This document shows, one piece after another, positions 16,720 to 25,822 of a stretch of 64,000 bases of DNA. The position numbers and the translations under genes were made by a program. The stretch comes from Alphaproteobacteria bacterium (GTDB taxonomy: Bacteria; Pseudomonadota; Alphaproteobacteria; Rickettsiales; JABCZZ01), in the NCBI GenBank assembly GCA_013288335.1, contig JABDCC010000003.1, forward strand, positions 25,978-89,977, in the 5' to 3' direction. The notes under the pieces are model-generated. The model did no database searches and was not told where the DNA came from. It was given only the letters and a program-made list of their open reading frames with translations. Within the stretch, counting starts at the first letter, position 1. Every line of letters begins with the position of its first letter.

Positions 16720-19647
16720 ATGTTAAAGTTCACTTTTCTTGATAATATTACGGATCTAAAAACCAATGTCCGGGAGGATAATGTCGCCCGCGGAATTGAA
16801 GTGTTGATTGCAAAAAGCAAACAATCGGACAATGAAGATTTAATAAAAAAAATTAATACTATTCTAGTTCATCCTAGCGGCAAAACCTTGCTTGGTATGA
16901 TTTTTAGCTATTCACCATTTCTTACCAAAATCATTCAACAATACCCGGGTTTCTTCGTCAGTATTTGTATACACGGAAGCGATAAGTGCTTTGAAGAATT
17001 AAAAGCGTCATTATCTGCAGCATCCCCCCATAATACTAACGAACTCATGAAAACGATGCGTGTGGCAAAAGGCAAAGCTTCTCTGCTGATTGCACTTTCT
17101 GATATCGCAGGTTTATGGACACTTGAAAAAGTGACTTCTTCCATGTCAGATTTTGCCGAAATATGCGTAAGATTAACACTTTCATTTTTACTAAATGAAG
17201 CTGCACAGAAAAATGATATCATCCTTCCGCACCCTGAAAATCCCCAAAAAGATTCCGCAATATTTGTACTGGCAATGGGAAAACTGGGTGCTCGTGAGCT
17301 AAATTATTCCAGTGATATTGATCTGATTGTCTTTTTTGATAAAGAGCGGGTTCATTATCCTAATATGAATAATGTGCAGCATTATTTTTCTAAAATGACT
17401 CATGAAATGGTACGAATTTTACAAGAACGCACTGCCGACGGATATGTTTTTCGTGTCGATTTGCGGCTACGTCCGGATCCCGCCTCAACCCCTGCTGCAA
17501 TGTCCATTGCCGGGGCCATCACCTATTATGAAACGGTCGGGCAAAACTGGGAAAGAGCGGCTTTTATAAAAGCGCGCCCCATTGCCGGCGATATGGAAGC
17601 GGGATACCAATTTCTGAAACAAATTTCTCCTTTTATATGGCGCAAGAATCTTGATTTTGCGGCTATTGCTGACATTCAATCCATTAAACGCCAGATGGAT
17701 GAAAAAACCGGCAGAGATATTAATATTCCCGGACATAATGTAAAAACTGGAATTGGCGGCATAAGGGAGATAGAATTTTTTGCCCAGATTCACCAACTGA
17801 TTTGGGGCGGAAGAATACCGCAACTTCGTATCTCAAATACCTGTAAAACCCTTGAGGCACTTGCAAATAACGAATTGATTAGCCTGGATCTCGCAAAGAA
17901 ACTCATTGATAGTTATCGGTTCTTACGAACCACAGAACATCGATTGCAAATGATTGAAGATCAGCAAACCCATAGTATTCCTGTGGCAATGGAGGCAAGA
18001 GAGCAGTTTTCACGCTTTATGGGGTTTGGCAATAACATAACTTTAGAAAACGAGTTACTTATACATCTGAATTTCGTGCATGAAAATTTTTCAGGGGCAT
18101 TTCGCGGTCAGGGTAGGCTTAGTGGCGATGAGGGTAAGCTATCTTTTACAGGGGTAGAAAACGATCCTCACACTCTCGAAACTCTTACAAAAATGGGCTA
18201 TAGCAACCCCGCTTCTGTCTCCGAACTGATTCAAAGCTGGCATCGCGGAGCACGGCGCGCGACACGCACAAAACGCGCGCGCGAATTGATTACAGAACTA
18301 ACACCCACTTTACTCAAGGCATTTGCCGCCACCGTAAAACCCGATCAGGCTTTTATTCGCTTTGATGAATTTCTTTCAAAGCTTCCGGCGGGGGTACAAT
18401 TATTTTCTCTGTTTAATGCTAACCCGCAATTACTTACCTTGCTTGCACTTATCATGGGCTCAGCACCCGCTATGGCAGAGACACTCAGTAAAAACCCCAA
18501 CCTGCTGGATAGTGTATTAACCGGTGCGTTTTATGATGATTTTCAGAATAAAGCAGAATTATTTAATGAGGTTTCCAATCAATTACTGCTCGCCCGTGAT
18601 TTTGAAGACGAAATGGATATCATACGGCGCTTTAAGAATGAAAAACAATTTCAGGCAGGCGTACAATTAATCCGCCATCAGGTTACCTCTCTTGAGGTAA
18701 GCAATTTCCTAAGTGATATAGCGGAAACCTGCCTTGAGGCCATGCTTCACCGTGTAGAAATACATTTCAAGAATAAGCATCCTGATTTACAATTAGGTTG
18801 CCTTGCTACTATAGCGCTTGGCCGTCTGGGCGCACGTGAGATGACCTTCGGATCTGATATTGATCTGGTATTTGTATATAAAAGTTCTGATAAGAAAGTT
18901 CAGGAACAGAATCACATTATTTATAATAAACTATGCCAGCGTTTTATCAGTGCGCTGACTGCACTTACCCGCGAAGGACGGCTTTATGAGGTAGACACAC
19001 GTCTGCGTCCTTCGGGCAAGGATGGTTTGCTTGTTGTGAGCACCGATGCATTTGACAAATACTTCAGTGAATCTGCTTGGACGTTTGAAATCATGGCATT
19101 CACCCGCGCACGAGTAATTACTGGCGACAGAGATTTAAGAAATGAAATAGGAAAGGTAATTACTGCTAATATTATAAAGAAGCGGGCGAAAGAAACACTT
19201 ATTCAGGATATTATCGATTTACGTAGTAAAATTACCAAGGAATTTGGAAGCAACGATCCATGGAACCTCAAATACGCACATGGTGGAATTATGGATCTGG
19301 ATTTTCTGGCGCAGTATTTTGTTCTCTTACATGCTAACCAACATCCTGATATAATAATAAATTCAACAGGCAAAGTTTTTGAACGGCTTGTAAGCCACGA
19401 TCTTATTAGTAATACCACAGGGAAAGCACTGTTCGAGGCGCATAGATTTTTAAACTCTTTATTTGCCCTGCTGCGACTTTGCGGTGGAGGCATTTTAGAC
19501 GAAAGCACCGCACCGCAAGGCCTCAAGGATTTGATAACAACAAACGCCGGATTACCAAACTTTGATTCCGTGAAAGATCATTTACTTGCAACGTTGGAAA
19601 CTGTGCGTAAATATTATAGTGAATTTATCAATCCCAATAATATTTAA
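16720..19647 (+). CDS. glnE: Bifunctional glutamine synthetase adenylyltransferase / adenylyl-removing enzyme
   Basis: GlnE controls nitrogen assimilation by attaching AMP to or removing it from glutamine synthetase in response to PII and glutamine. The duplicated nucleotidyltransferase architecture is clear: the N-terminal removing domain has ELNYSSDIDLIVFFD and the C-terminal transferase domain has EMTFGSDIDLVFVY, each with its regulatory helical domain. The length, 975 aa, is complete. No convincing ribosome binding site precedes the ATG, and an imperfect hairpin (GCAGATAAT...ATTATTTTCTGC) lies just upstream. It ends with a 4-base convergent overlap with the SH3 protein gene. Confidence 0.96.
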   Translation: MLKFTFLDNITDLKTNVREDNVARGIEVLIAKSKQSDNEDLIKKINTILVHPSGKTLLGMIFSYSPFLTKIIQQYPGFFVSICIHGSDKCFEELKASLSAASPHNTNELMKTMRVAKGKASLLIALSDIAGLWTLEKVTSSMSDFAEICVRLTLSFLLNEAAQKNDIILPHPENPQKDSAIFVLAMGKLGARELNYSSDIDLIVFFDKERVHYPNMNNVQHYFSKMTHEMVRILQERTADGYVFRVDLRLRPDPASTPAAMSIAGAITYYETVGQNWERAAFIKARPIAGDMEAGYQFLKQISPFIWRKNLDFAAIADIQSIKRQMDEKTGRDINIPGHNVKTGIGGIREIEFFAQIHQLIWGGRIPQLRISNTCKTLEALANNELISLDLAKKLIDSYRFLRTTEHRLQMIEDQQTHSIPVAMEAREQFSRFMGFGNNITLENELLIHLNFVHENFSGAFRGQGRLSGDEGKLSFTGVENDPHTLETLTKMGYSNPASVSELIQSWHRGARRATRTKRARELITELTPTLLKAFAATVKPDQAFIRFDEFLSKLPAGVQLFSLFNANPQLLTLLALIMGSAPAMAETLSKNPNLLDSVLTGAFYDDFQNKAELFNEVSNQLLLARDFEDEMDIIRRFKNEKQFQAGVQLIRHQVTSLEVSNFLSDIAETCLEAMLHRVEIHFKNKHPDLQLGCLATIALGRLGAREMTFGSDIDLVFVYKSSDKKVQEQNHIIYNKLCQRFISALTALTREGRLYEVDTRLRPSGKDGLLVVSTDAFDKYFSESAWTFEIMAFTRARVITGDRDLRNEIGKVITANIIKKRAKETLIQDIIDLRSKITKEFGSNDPWNLKYAHGGIMDLDFLAQYFVLLHANQHPDIIINSTGKVFERLVSHDLISNTTGKALFEAHRFLNSLFALLRLCGGGILDESTAPQGLKDLITTNAGLPNFDSVKDHLLATLETVRKYYSEFINPNNI

Positions 19648-20213
19648 AACTTTTCTTTCTTATAGGCGCCCCAGATATCACTTTTCGGCACCCACCCCTT
19701 GTGACCGGATATTTGCATTTTGCACCAGTCAATATCGCATTCAACAAGTTTACCGATTACGCCGGGTTCTGCTTTTAAAATAGGCGGGGCTTTATCTTCG
19801 GGCGAGCGCCGCAGAACGACTGTAGTTCCTTTAATAATTGCCATTCTTTTGCCTTGCAGCATCTGTTTGTGCACCCAGCCCGTTGTACCCTGTGAGTCAC
19901 GTATCTCACGCCATTGGTCAAATTCCTGGATAATTTCTACCGGCAATGATTCATGCTTATATACCCAGTTTATGCTGTAACGCGTACCCGGCCCAATGCG
20001 CATATTTACATCGTCGGAGCGCAGAGAAGCAAAACGCGGTACCGGTAATCCGGCATCATCATGATCATCTTCGGCACTGCAAATATTAGAAAAAAACAGC
20101 GAAAGAATAACTATTATTGTGGATACGAGTCGCAGAGAAAATTGCGTAGAGCACAATTGGAGAAAGGGCTCTCTCTTTAAAAAACTACAGTAATTCTTCT
20201 TTATAGCGATCAT
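19644..20213 (-). CDS. Exported SH3-domain protein
   Basis: This is a periplasmic protein with two bacterial SH3-like segments (LRSDDVNMRIGPGTRYSINW and a degenerate second copy ending GHKGWVPKSDIWG), a family common next to housekeeping genes in alphaproteobacteria and thought to bind peptidoglycan or peptides. A hydrophobic segment, VSTIIVILSLFFSNICSA, looks like a signal peptide. The start is uncertain: the track uses GTG at 20249; I use ATG at 20213, still 29 bases inside the transporter gene, which leaves a long positively charged N-region. A later TTG is also possible. It is the last gene of the tyrS-transporter-SH3 series. Confidence 0.8.
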   Translation of the reverse strand: MIAIKKNYCSFLKREPFLQLCSTQFSLRLVSTIIVILSLFFSNICSAEDDHDDAGLPVPRFASLRSDDVNMRIGPGTRYSINWVYKHESLPVEIIQEFDQWREIRDSQGTTGWVHKQMLQGKRMAIIKGTTVVLRRSPEDKAPPILKAEPGVIGKLVECDIDWCKMQISGHKGWVPKSDIWGAYKKEKF

Positions 20214-21435
20214 GATACCCAATAAATGCAATAAGCGATATGCACGCACATAACATAATAAATAGTGCCACTATACTATTCATTTGGGTTTCTTTGACAA
20301 GCCAAGTTTCAATAACCGGTGTTAATCCGCCAAGCATCGCCGCAATATTGTAAGATAGTGCCATTCCGGTGTAGCGGATGCTGGTAGGAAAAAGTTCTAC
20401 CAGTAAGGCAGGTATAGTGCCGCCGTAGCAACTCAGAATAACAGTAAAAAGAAGCATAGCGGTTATAACGTAGCCAAAGCTGCTATTATTCATGAGTAAA
20501 AATATAGGAACGGTCGCAATCAGATAAGCTATGGCAGTCCCTACCAATAAACGTTTTCGACCTATTTTATCAGAAATATAAGCAGAAAGTGGCGCTACAA
20601 TAATCATTAAAATCATGCATAATGCACTGATGAAATAAGCTTGTTTGAATAACAAACCCAAACCGCTGATCATGTAGTCATTTAAGAAAACGGTAAGCGT
20701 GTAAAACGGAACGGTTACCGATAAATAAATCCCGATACCGCGCAAGAGTTCTACAAAATGCCCACGCAATGCTTCGCGAACAGGGGTTTGCGATAATCTT
20801 CCTTCATTCTTAGCTTTTTCATAATGCGGGCTTTCATCGGTATGATTGCGGATATAAAATCCAACGAATGCGACTACAAGACCTAAAACAAATGGCACTC
20901 GCCAACCCCAGAGTTCAAATTCCGCCTGCGTCATAAAAAAGGAAAATACGGTGGCAGAAAGAGAACCCATCAACATGCCAACACACAAACTAAGTATAGT
21001 CGTGCTACCGGCGATACCACGTCTTCCGATAGGGGAATGCTCAACAATAAATGCCATGGAACCGCTAAATTGGCCAGCCAGTGCAAGGCCTTGGAGTAAG
21101 CGTATGAGTGTGAGTAATATAGGCGCCCATATACCAATATATGCATAGGTAGGCAGAAACGCTATGGAAGCGGTCAGTATTGCCATCATAAAAATAGAGA
21201 GTGTCAGAGAAAATTTGCGGCCAAATTTATCACCGAGATAACCGAAAATGATTGCACCGAGCGGGCGCATGAGGAAACCAGCGGCAAAAACTCCGTAGGT
21301 AGAAAGCATCTGAACATAATGATTGCCGCCAGGAAAAAATAGTTTTCCGATAATGGTGACAAAATACCCGTAAAGGGCAAAATCGTACCACTCCAGTCCA
21401 TTCGCAACCATCCCGGCAATAACAACACGGCGCAT
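20185..21435 (-). CDS. MFS transporter, metabolite:H+ symporter (MHS/ProP-like) family
   Basis: This 12-TM major facilitator has the MHS start VIAGMVANGLEWYDFALYGYF and the loop 2-3 motif GYLGDKFGRKFSL, repeated in the second half as SDKIGRKR. MHS proteins import small organic acids or osmolytes such as proline, betaine, citrate or ketoglutarate with protons; the substrate here cannot be read from sequence. The length is 416 aa. It follows tyrS on the same strand after 44 bases and overlaps the SH3 gene at its 3' end. The ribosome binding site is weak and purine-rich. Confidence 0.9.
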   Translation of the reverse strand: MRRVVIAGMVANGLEWYDFALYGYFVTIIGKLFFPGGNHYVQMLSTYGVFAAGFLMRPLGAIIFGYLGDKFGRKFSLTLSIFMMAILTASIAFLPTYAYIGIWAPILLTLIRLLQGLALAGQFSGSMAFIVEHSPIGRRGIAGSTTILSLCVGMLMGSLSATVFSFFMTQAEFELWGWRVPFVLGLVVAFVGFYIRNHTDESPHYEKAKNEGRLSQTPVREALRGHFVELLRGIGIYLSVTVPFYTLTVFLNDYMISGLGLLFKQAYFISALCMILMIIVAPLSAYISDKIGRKRLLVGTAIAYLIATVPIFLLMNNSSFGYVITAMLLFTVILSCYGGTIPALLVELFPTSIRYTGMALSYNIAAMLGGLTPVIETWLVKETQMNSIVALFIMLCACISLIAFIGYHDRYKEELL

Positions 21436-21479
21436 ATTATTATTTTTCTTTTTTCTTATAGTCCCACTTTGGGAGTGTA

Positions 21480-22778
21480 TTATTCTTTTATCTTTATAAG
21501 CAAGTGATGCTTCTTACCAGAACTCAATTTGACATATCCACAATTTTTTATGTGAAATAAATTTATTGACATTTTTGCATCTACAACTTTCTCATCGTTC
21601 ACCTTTGCGCCGCCTCCCTCTATTAGTTTTTTAGCCTCCCCTTTGCTCTCTTTCATTCCCGCCATGTGAAACAGCTCAAACACTGGAACGCCAGCTTCTA
21701 GCAGGGATTTTTCAATAAAAAATGTTTTTAAGTTTTCGTCTGCACCACCCTCTTCAAAAGTCTTGCGCGCGGTTTCAGCAGATTGCTGCGCAGCAGCAAT
21801 CCCGTGGCAAAGTTTAGTCGCTTCATTGGCAAGAATCTTTTTTGCCTCGTTAATTTCGGAGCCCTGTAGTATTTCGAGTTTATAAATTTCATCCATCGGC
21901 AGCTCCGTAAAGAAGCGGAGGAATTTACCAACATCTGCATCCTCGGTATTGCGCCAGAACTGCCAGTAGTCGAAGGGCGATAACATATCGGCATTGAGCC
22001 ACACTGCACCATTGGCAGTCTTGCCCATTTTTGCACCGGAAGAAGTGGTGATAAGCGGGGTGGTGAGGCCGAATAACTTTTTAGAATCGATTTGATCTGT
22101 TCCTATGATAGCGTCACCTATGTAATTAATCTTACGGCTAAGCTCTACACCATTAACGATATTTCCCCATTGGTCACTTCCACCAATTTGTAAACGACAT
22201 TCGTATTCTTCATTCAGTTTTACAAAATCATATGCTTGCAGGATCATATAATTAAATTCAAGAAAACTCAGGTTTTGCTCGCGCTCTAACCGGAGTTTTA
22301 CGCTATCCATACTTAGCATACGGTTGACAGAAAAATGCTTTCCGTAATCACGCAAGAACTCTATATAATTGAGATTATCCAGCCAATCAGCATTATTGAG
22401 AAACAGCGCATTATTTTTTGCAGTGCCGCCGAACTGAATAAAATTTCCAAAGACATCTTTAATACTCTCCAGATTGCCAATGATGTTCATATCAGTAAGT
22501 AATTTCCGCGATTCATCTTTACCAGAAGGATCGCCGATTTTTGTAGTGCCGCCACCCATTAAAACAATCGGCTTATGCCCGCATTTTTGCAACCAGCGCA
22601 GAATCATGATTTGCATCAGGCTGCCCACATGAAGACTCGGGGCAGTACAATCAAAACCTATATACGCGGTAATGCTATCTTCATCCATTACTTTAGCTAA
22701 TCCATCAATGTCCGTGCATTGATGAAGAAAACCGCGTTCTTTTATGATATGTATAAATTCGGACTTGTTACTTGTCAT
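21480..22778 (-). CDS. tyrS: Tyrosyl-tRNA synthetase
   Basis: This class I aminoacyl-tRNA synthetase charges tRNA-Tyr. It has the HIGH-like HVGS motif (about residues 51-54), the tyrosine-pocket GGSDQWGN, the KMSKS equivalent GAKMGKT, and a C-terminal S4 RNA-binding domain ([18 protein letters not shown]). The length, 432 aa, is standard. The ATG at 22778 has AGG 8 bases upstream. It is divergent from anmK with a 70-base gap and first in a likely operon with the MHS transporter and the SH3 protein. Confidence 0.97.
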   Translation of the reverse strand: MTSNKSEFIHIIKERGFLHQCTDIDGLAKVMDEDSITAYIGFDCTAPSLHVGSLMQIMILRWLQKCGHKPIVLMGGGTTKIGDPSGKDESRKLLTDMNIIGNLESIKDVFGNFIQFGGTAKNNALFLNNADWLDNLNYIEFLRDYGKHFSVNRMLSMDSVKLRLEREQNLSFLEFNYMILQAYDFVKLNEEYECRLQIGGSDQWGNIVNGVELSRKINYIGDAIIGTDQIDSKKLFGLTTPLITTSSGAKMGKTANGAVWLNADMLSPFDYWQFWRNTEDADVGKFLRFFTELPMDEIYKLEILQGSEINEAKKILANEATKLCHGIAAAQQSAETARKTFEEGGADENLKTFFIEKSLLEAGVPVFELFHMAGMKESKGEAKKLIEGGGAKVNDEKVVDAKMSINLFHIKNCGYVKLSSGKKHHLLIKIKE

Positions 22779-22848
22779 GGACTTACCTAGAGATAATATA
22801 CGAAAAACAATTTATAAAGATTACAAAAGAAAACGCAAGGAACGCGAT

Positions 22849-23943
22849 ATGCAGGAAAATTACTGGGCGCTGGGTTTAATGAGCGGAACATCGCTTGACG
22901 GCATAGACACCGCACTCATCCGCACCGATGGCAACGAGATATTTGAAATGGGACCGTGGGTCACGGTGCCGTTCGAGGATAATTTACGCAAAGATATTCG
23001 TGAATCGGTTTATATGCGCGGGGATATCGCGAGAATCGAGCAGAAAATTACCATGGCGCATGTGGATGCGGCAAAGGCGCTGCTTAAACAGGCAAACATG
23101 AAACCTAAAGACATCAAAGTCATAGGTTTTCATGGCCAAACTATAGCCCATCGCCCAAACGAAGGACTAACCTGGCAAATCGGCAACGGCGCACTGCTTG
23201 CAGAAAAAACCGGCATTGATGTTGTGTGTGATTTTCGCAGGCGCGATGTGGCAGCAGGTGGCCAAGGTGCGCCTCTTGTGCCGCTGTTTCATGCAAGTTT
23301 GGTCAAGCACATGGATTTGCCGGTGGTGATACTCAATATCGGCGGTATTGCGAACTTAACCTGGGTCGGGCGTTCGGAAAATACCGGAAATGACCTGCTG
23401 GCGCTCGATATTATTGCGTTTGATACTGGCCCCGGCAATGTGCTGCTTAATGAATGGGCGCTGCAATATACCGGGCAGAATCTTGATAAAGATGGAAAAC
23501 TGGCGCTTGCCGGAAAAGTGGATGAGCAAATACTCAAGGAATATATGGCCGATCCGTTTTTTGCCATTAACCCGCCAAAATCGCTGGATCGTAATTATTT
23601 TACATTGGAAGGCGTTGAAACCCTGAGTAAGGAAGATGGCGCGGCAACCCTCACTGCTTTCACCGCTAAAGCCATTGTGAGTGCGCAGGATTATTTCCCG
23701 GTTCCGGCAAAACATTGGTATGTGGCAGGCGGCGGCAGGCATAACCCGGCGCTTATGAAGGCAATCGACAAAGAATTAGTTGGCGTGCGTCCGGTTGAAA
23801 CCCTTGGCTGGTATGGCGACGCGCTGGAAGCGCAGGCTTTCGCATTTTTGGCTATTCGTTCAATCAAACGATTACCCCTCACCCTGCCCACCACCACAGG
23901 CACCAATCATATTGTGACTGGCGGCGCGTTTTACGCGGCTTGA
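22849..23943 (+). CDS. anmK: Anhydro-N-acetylmuramic acid kinase
   Basis: AnmK opens and phosphorylates 1,6-anhydroMurNAc to MurNAc-6-phosphate in cell-wall recycling. The start GLMSGTSLDGIDTALI is diagnostic, and the ATP/sugar motifs VIGFHGQTIAHRP, DTGPGNVL and YVAGGGRHNP are all present. The track start is 35 codons too long and lies in the tyrS promoter region; the ATG at 22849 has AAGGA about 8 bases upstream and yields a normal 364-aa protein. Its codons look more GC-rich than the neighbours by eye. It pairs logically with the exported amidase earlier in the window. Confidence 0.96.
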   Translation: MQENYWALGLMSGTSLDGIDTALIRTDGNEIFEMGPWVTVPFEDNLRKDIRESVYMRGDIARIEQKITMAHVDAAKALLKQANMKPKDIKVIGFHGQTIAHRPNEGLTWQIGNGALLAEKTGIDVVCDFRRRDVAAGGQGAPLVPLFHASLVKHMDLPVVILNIGGIANLTWVGRSENTGNDLLALDIIAFDTGPGNVLLNEWALQYTGQNLDKDGKLALAGKVDEQILKEYMADPFFAINPPKSLDRNYFTLEGVETLSKEDGAATLTAFTAKAIVSAQDYFPVPAKHWYVAGGGRHNPALMKAIDKELVGVRPVETLGWYGDALEAQAFAFLAIRSIKRLPLTLPTTTGTNHIVTGGAFYAA

Positions 23944-23956
23944 TTATAAGAAAAAA

Positions 23957-24034
23957 TAGAAGTCGGGAAATCGAGAATTCCAGAAATAGCAATCTTTCTT
24001 GTATTCCCTTTTTCCCGTATTCTCCGCTTCTTGT
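23957..24034. repeat. Imperfect palindromic element downstream of anmK (copy B)
   Basis: The left arm AGAAGTCGGGAAATCGAGAA and the right arm, read in reverse complement as AGAAGCGGAGAATACGGGAA, make an imperfect palindrome of about 78 bases. The right arm matches the insertion inside uup (AGAAG, GAGAATACG, GGGAA in register). It sits just upstream of the Pho-box-like promoter and probably does not encode anything. Confidence 0.5.
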
Positions 24035-24097
24035 CACAAAAGTTTCATTAAAACTTCATAAAACCGTAATAATTCTGGTAGAACGGCGTGTTACAAT
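24032..24097 (+). promoter_or_regulatory. Pho-box-like promoter of the 24194 gene
   Basis: Four six-base repeats in exact 11-bp phase are TGTCAC (24032), TTTCAT (24043), CTTCAT (24054) and CGTAAT (24065), followed after 21 bases by a -10 element TACAAT (24092-24097). The same architecture and spacing occur upstream of the small membrane protein gene at 35677. Direct repeats with 11-bp phasing are the PhoB (OmpR-family) pattern; assignment to PhoB is inference. Confidence 0.65.
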
Positions 24098-24193
24098 AAC
24101 AGCTTATTTTAGTATTCAGACTATCGCATACTTACACAAGTATCTAGCCTCAATTTGTAACAAATTAAATTTAATATATTAAAACTTAAGAAC

Positions 24194-24466
24194 ATGAAAA
24201 AAGAAAAATTTTTTGTAACTGAAAAAAGAGAGGAAAAAAAAGGAATAATTGATTGGGAATATCGCAGAAAATTGTTTGTTATCGCTGTCATTACCGCAAT
24301 TATCATGTGTGCAGCCATTGACTATTTTGTATGGCCATATTTAAGTGCTAAAGATCGCATTCAGACAATAATATTTGAAATTGTTTGTGTTGTAGCTTTT
24401 ACGTTTGCACTTAGGGCGGCCATCAAAAGATTCAGAAAAGAAGCAGGTGATTTAGGTATCCATTAA
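24194..24466 (+). CDS. Small two-TM membrane protein, unknown function
   Basis: This 90-aa protein has a basic, Lys/Glu-rich N-terminus followed by two predicted TM helices (KLFVIAVITAIIMCAAIDYFVW and TIIFEIVCVVAFTFALRAA) and a basic C-terminal tail, so both ends are likely cytoplasmic. I do not recognise the family. It stands alone between a Pho-box-like promoter and a strong terminator, so it is a single-gene unit. The leader from the expected start of transcription to the ATG is about 90 bases. The promoter twin at 35.7 kb also drives a tiny two-TM protein, which suggests a shared physiological response. Confidence 0.75.
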   Translation: MKKEKFFVTEKREEKKGIIDWEYRRKLFVIAVITAIIMCAAIDYFVWPYLSAKDRIQTIIFEIVCVVAFTFALRAAIKRFRKEAGDLGIH

Positions 24467-24492
24467 TTATTTAAATTCTCTTTTAAAGTTTT

Positions 24493-24521
24493 AAGTCCTG
24501 CCCTCGGGTGGGACTTTTTTT
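24493..24521 (+). terminator. Rho-independent terminator after the 24194 gene
   Basis: The stem AAGTCC...GGACTT, with an inner CCC/GGG pairing, ends in a run of T. It lies 27 bases past the stop, and the convergent PAP2 gene ends just beyond it. Confidence 0.88.
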
Positions 24522-24530
24522 GCCCTGAAT

Positions 24531-25127
24531 CTACTTACAAATCGGTGAATACGGTCTTATATATTTAGCAATTTCCTGAATCAAATGTTCTGCCGGAAGG
24601 CGGAATCCGTGAAGGAGTGCCGCAGTAATCACAATGCATAGAATAAGCAGATATACATTAAATGATTTGAGCGGTCCGCGTTTTACATATTGCTGCACGA
24701 GTAAGAGCGCTACTCCGCCTACAATAATACCTAACATCACTTCTGTAATATTGTGAAACCCAAGTACCACCCGCGTTGCGGCAATGGCTGCTATCAGATC
24801 GACTATGATGACAATTACAAAAATTTGCCTCCAGCCTCGTAGTTGACTGCATAAAAGCAATGTGTAAGTGCCATAAACCGCTAATGATAATGCTGTGTGC
24901 CCGCTCGGTGAATTGATGCTCGATGTATAGGAAACTCCGCCACAGCCTATGAAAAGTAATTTAGCGAGCGCAATCCCGCAGCTGCTAAGTATTAGCGCCA
25001 AAGCCAAAGCGAGTGCGCCTCTGCCGCATTTGTTATAGAGTAAATAAATGATCCCTACAAAAACGATGCCGCAAATTACGGAACTATCGCCGAGGTCTGT
25101 GATGGCAATAAGAAAATCTCTATACAT
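24531..25127 (-). CDS. PAP2-family membrane phosphatase
   Basis: This polytopic membrane phosphatase of about six TM helices belongs to the PAP2 superfamily that dephosphorylates lipid phosphates, including undecaprenyl pyrophosphate. Motif 2 is SPSGHTALSLA; motif 3 is RVVLGFHNITEV, with glutamate in place of the usual aspartate; motif 1 is weak. It starts 3 bases after the initiating sugar transferase and is cotranscribed with it. That pairing suggests recycling or trimming of the lipid carrier used for glycan assembly, which is inference. The length is 198 aa. Confidence 0.82.
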   Translation of the reverse strand: MYRDFLIAITDLGDSSVICGIVFVGIIYLLYNKCGRGALALALALILSSCGIALAKLLFIGCGGVSYTSSINSPSGHTALSLAVYGTYTLLLCSQLRGWRQIFVIVIIVDLIAAIAATRVVLGFHNITEVMLGIIVGGVALLLVQQYVKRGPLKSFNVYLLILCIVITAALLHGFRLPAEHLIQEIAKYIRPYSPICK

Positions 25128-25130
25128 AAT

Positions 25131-25742
25131 TTATGCGCCCTGCAATATGGCCGGCAACGTTCTGAATAAAATAATCATGTCGCCTGCTATACTCCAATTT
25201 CTTGCATAATCACATTCTAAAATAACCCTTTCATCAAAGGTAAGTTTGTTGCGCCCATTTACTTGCCAAGGCCCGGTGATTCCCGGTTTTACGCTTGTGT
25301 AATACCTAAAATCTTCGCCGTAATAAGTTTCCTGCCCGGGTAAAATCGGGCGCGGCCCCACAAAACTCATATCTCCCTTGAGCACATTTAGTAATTGCGG
25401 CAATTCATCGACACTGGCATAGCGAATAAATTCACCAATTTTTGTAATGCGTGCATCATTTTTGAGCTTCTGAAATTTCTGCCATTCTTCACTTTTTTGA
25501 GCATGCTCGGCTAATATACCTTCCGCGCCCACGCACATGGAGCGGAATTTATAACACGGGAAAATCCTGCCACTCTTACCAATTCGGGGTTGCTTAAAAA
25601 TAGCATGACCGCCATCGCGGCGTATAATTAGGGAAATAACTATGAAAATGGGCAGAAAAATAATAAGCGCAAAACCCGCGCCGGTAACATCAATTATTCT
25701 TTTAATTACAAGCGCTAATGACTTATTTTTTGCCTTTGTCAT
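25131..25742 (-). CDS. Initiating sugar-1-phosphate transferase (bacterial sugar transferase family)
   Basis: This monotopic membrane enzyme transfers a sugar-1-phosphate from a nucleotide sugar to undecaprenyl phosphate, the first step of O-antigen, capsule or exopolysaccharide synthesis. One N-terminal hydrophobic segment (AGFALIIFLPIFIVISLII) precedes the catalytic domain with FKQPRIG, YKFRSM, SVDELPQLLNVLKGDMSFVGPRP and KPGITGPWQVNGR, all strongly conserved. At 203 aa it is the short, PglC-like form without the N-terminal CoA-binding-like domain. It is cotranscribed with the PAP2 gene. It may prime the glycan built by the locus from 36 kb onwards. Confidence 0.93.
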   Translation of the reverse strand: MTKAKNKSLALVIKRIIDVTGAGFALIIFLPIFIVISLIIRRDGGHAIFKQPRIGKSGRIFPCYKFRSMCVGAEGILAEHAQKSEEWQKFQKLKNDARITKIGEFIRYASVDELPQLLNVLKGDMSFVGPRPILPGQETYYGEDFRYYTSVKPGITGPWQVNGRNKLTFDERVILECDYARNWSIAGDMIILFRTLPAILQGA

Positions 25743-25822
25743 ATATAAAACACTTGCTTGAGTGACCGTAAAAACAATGTTAGATACGTTGTTCTACAAT
25801 AAGATTTGCAGGAAAAATACAA

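Noticed and set aside
23940-24182. 80-aa ORF after anmK
   Set aside because: It is a translation of the palindromic element and the promoter region; Arg/Ser/Asn runs mirror the repeat, not a protein.
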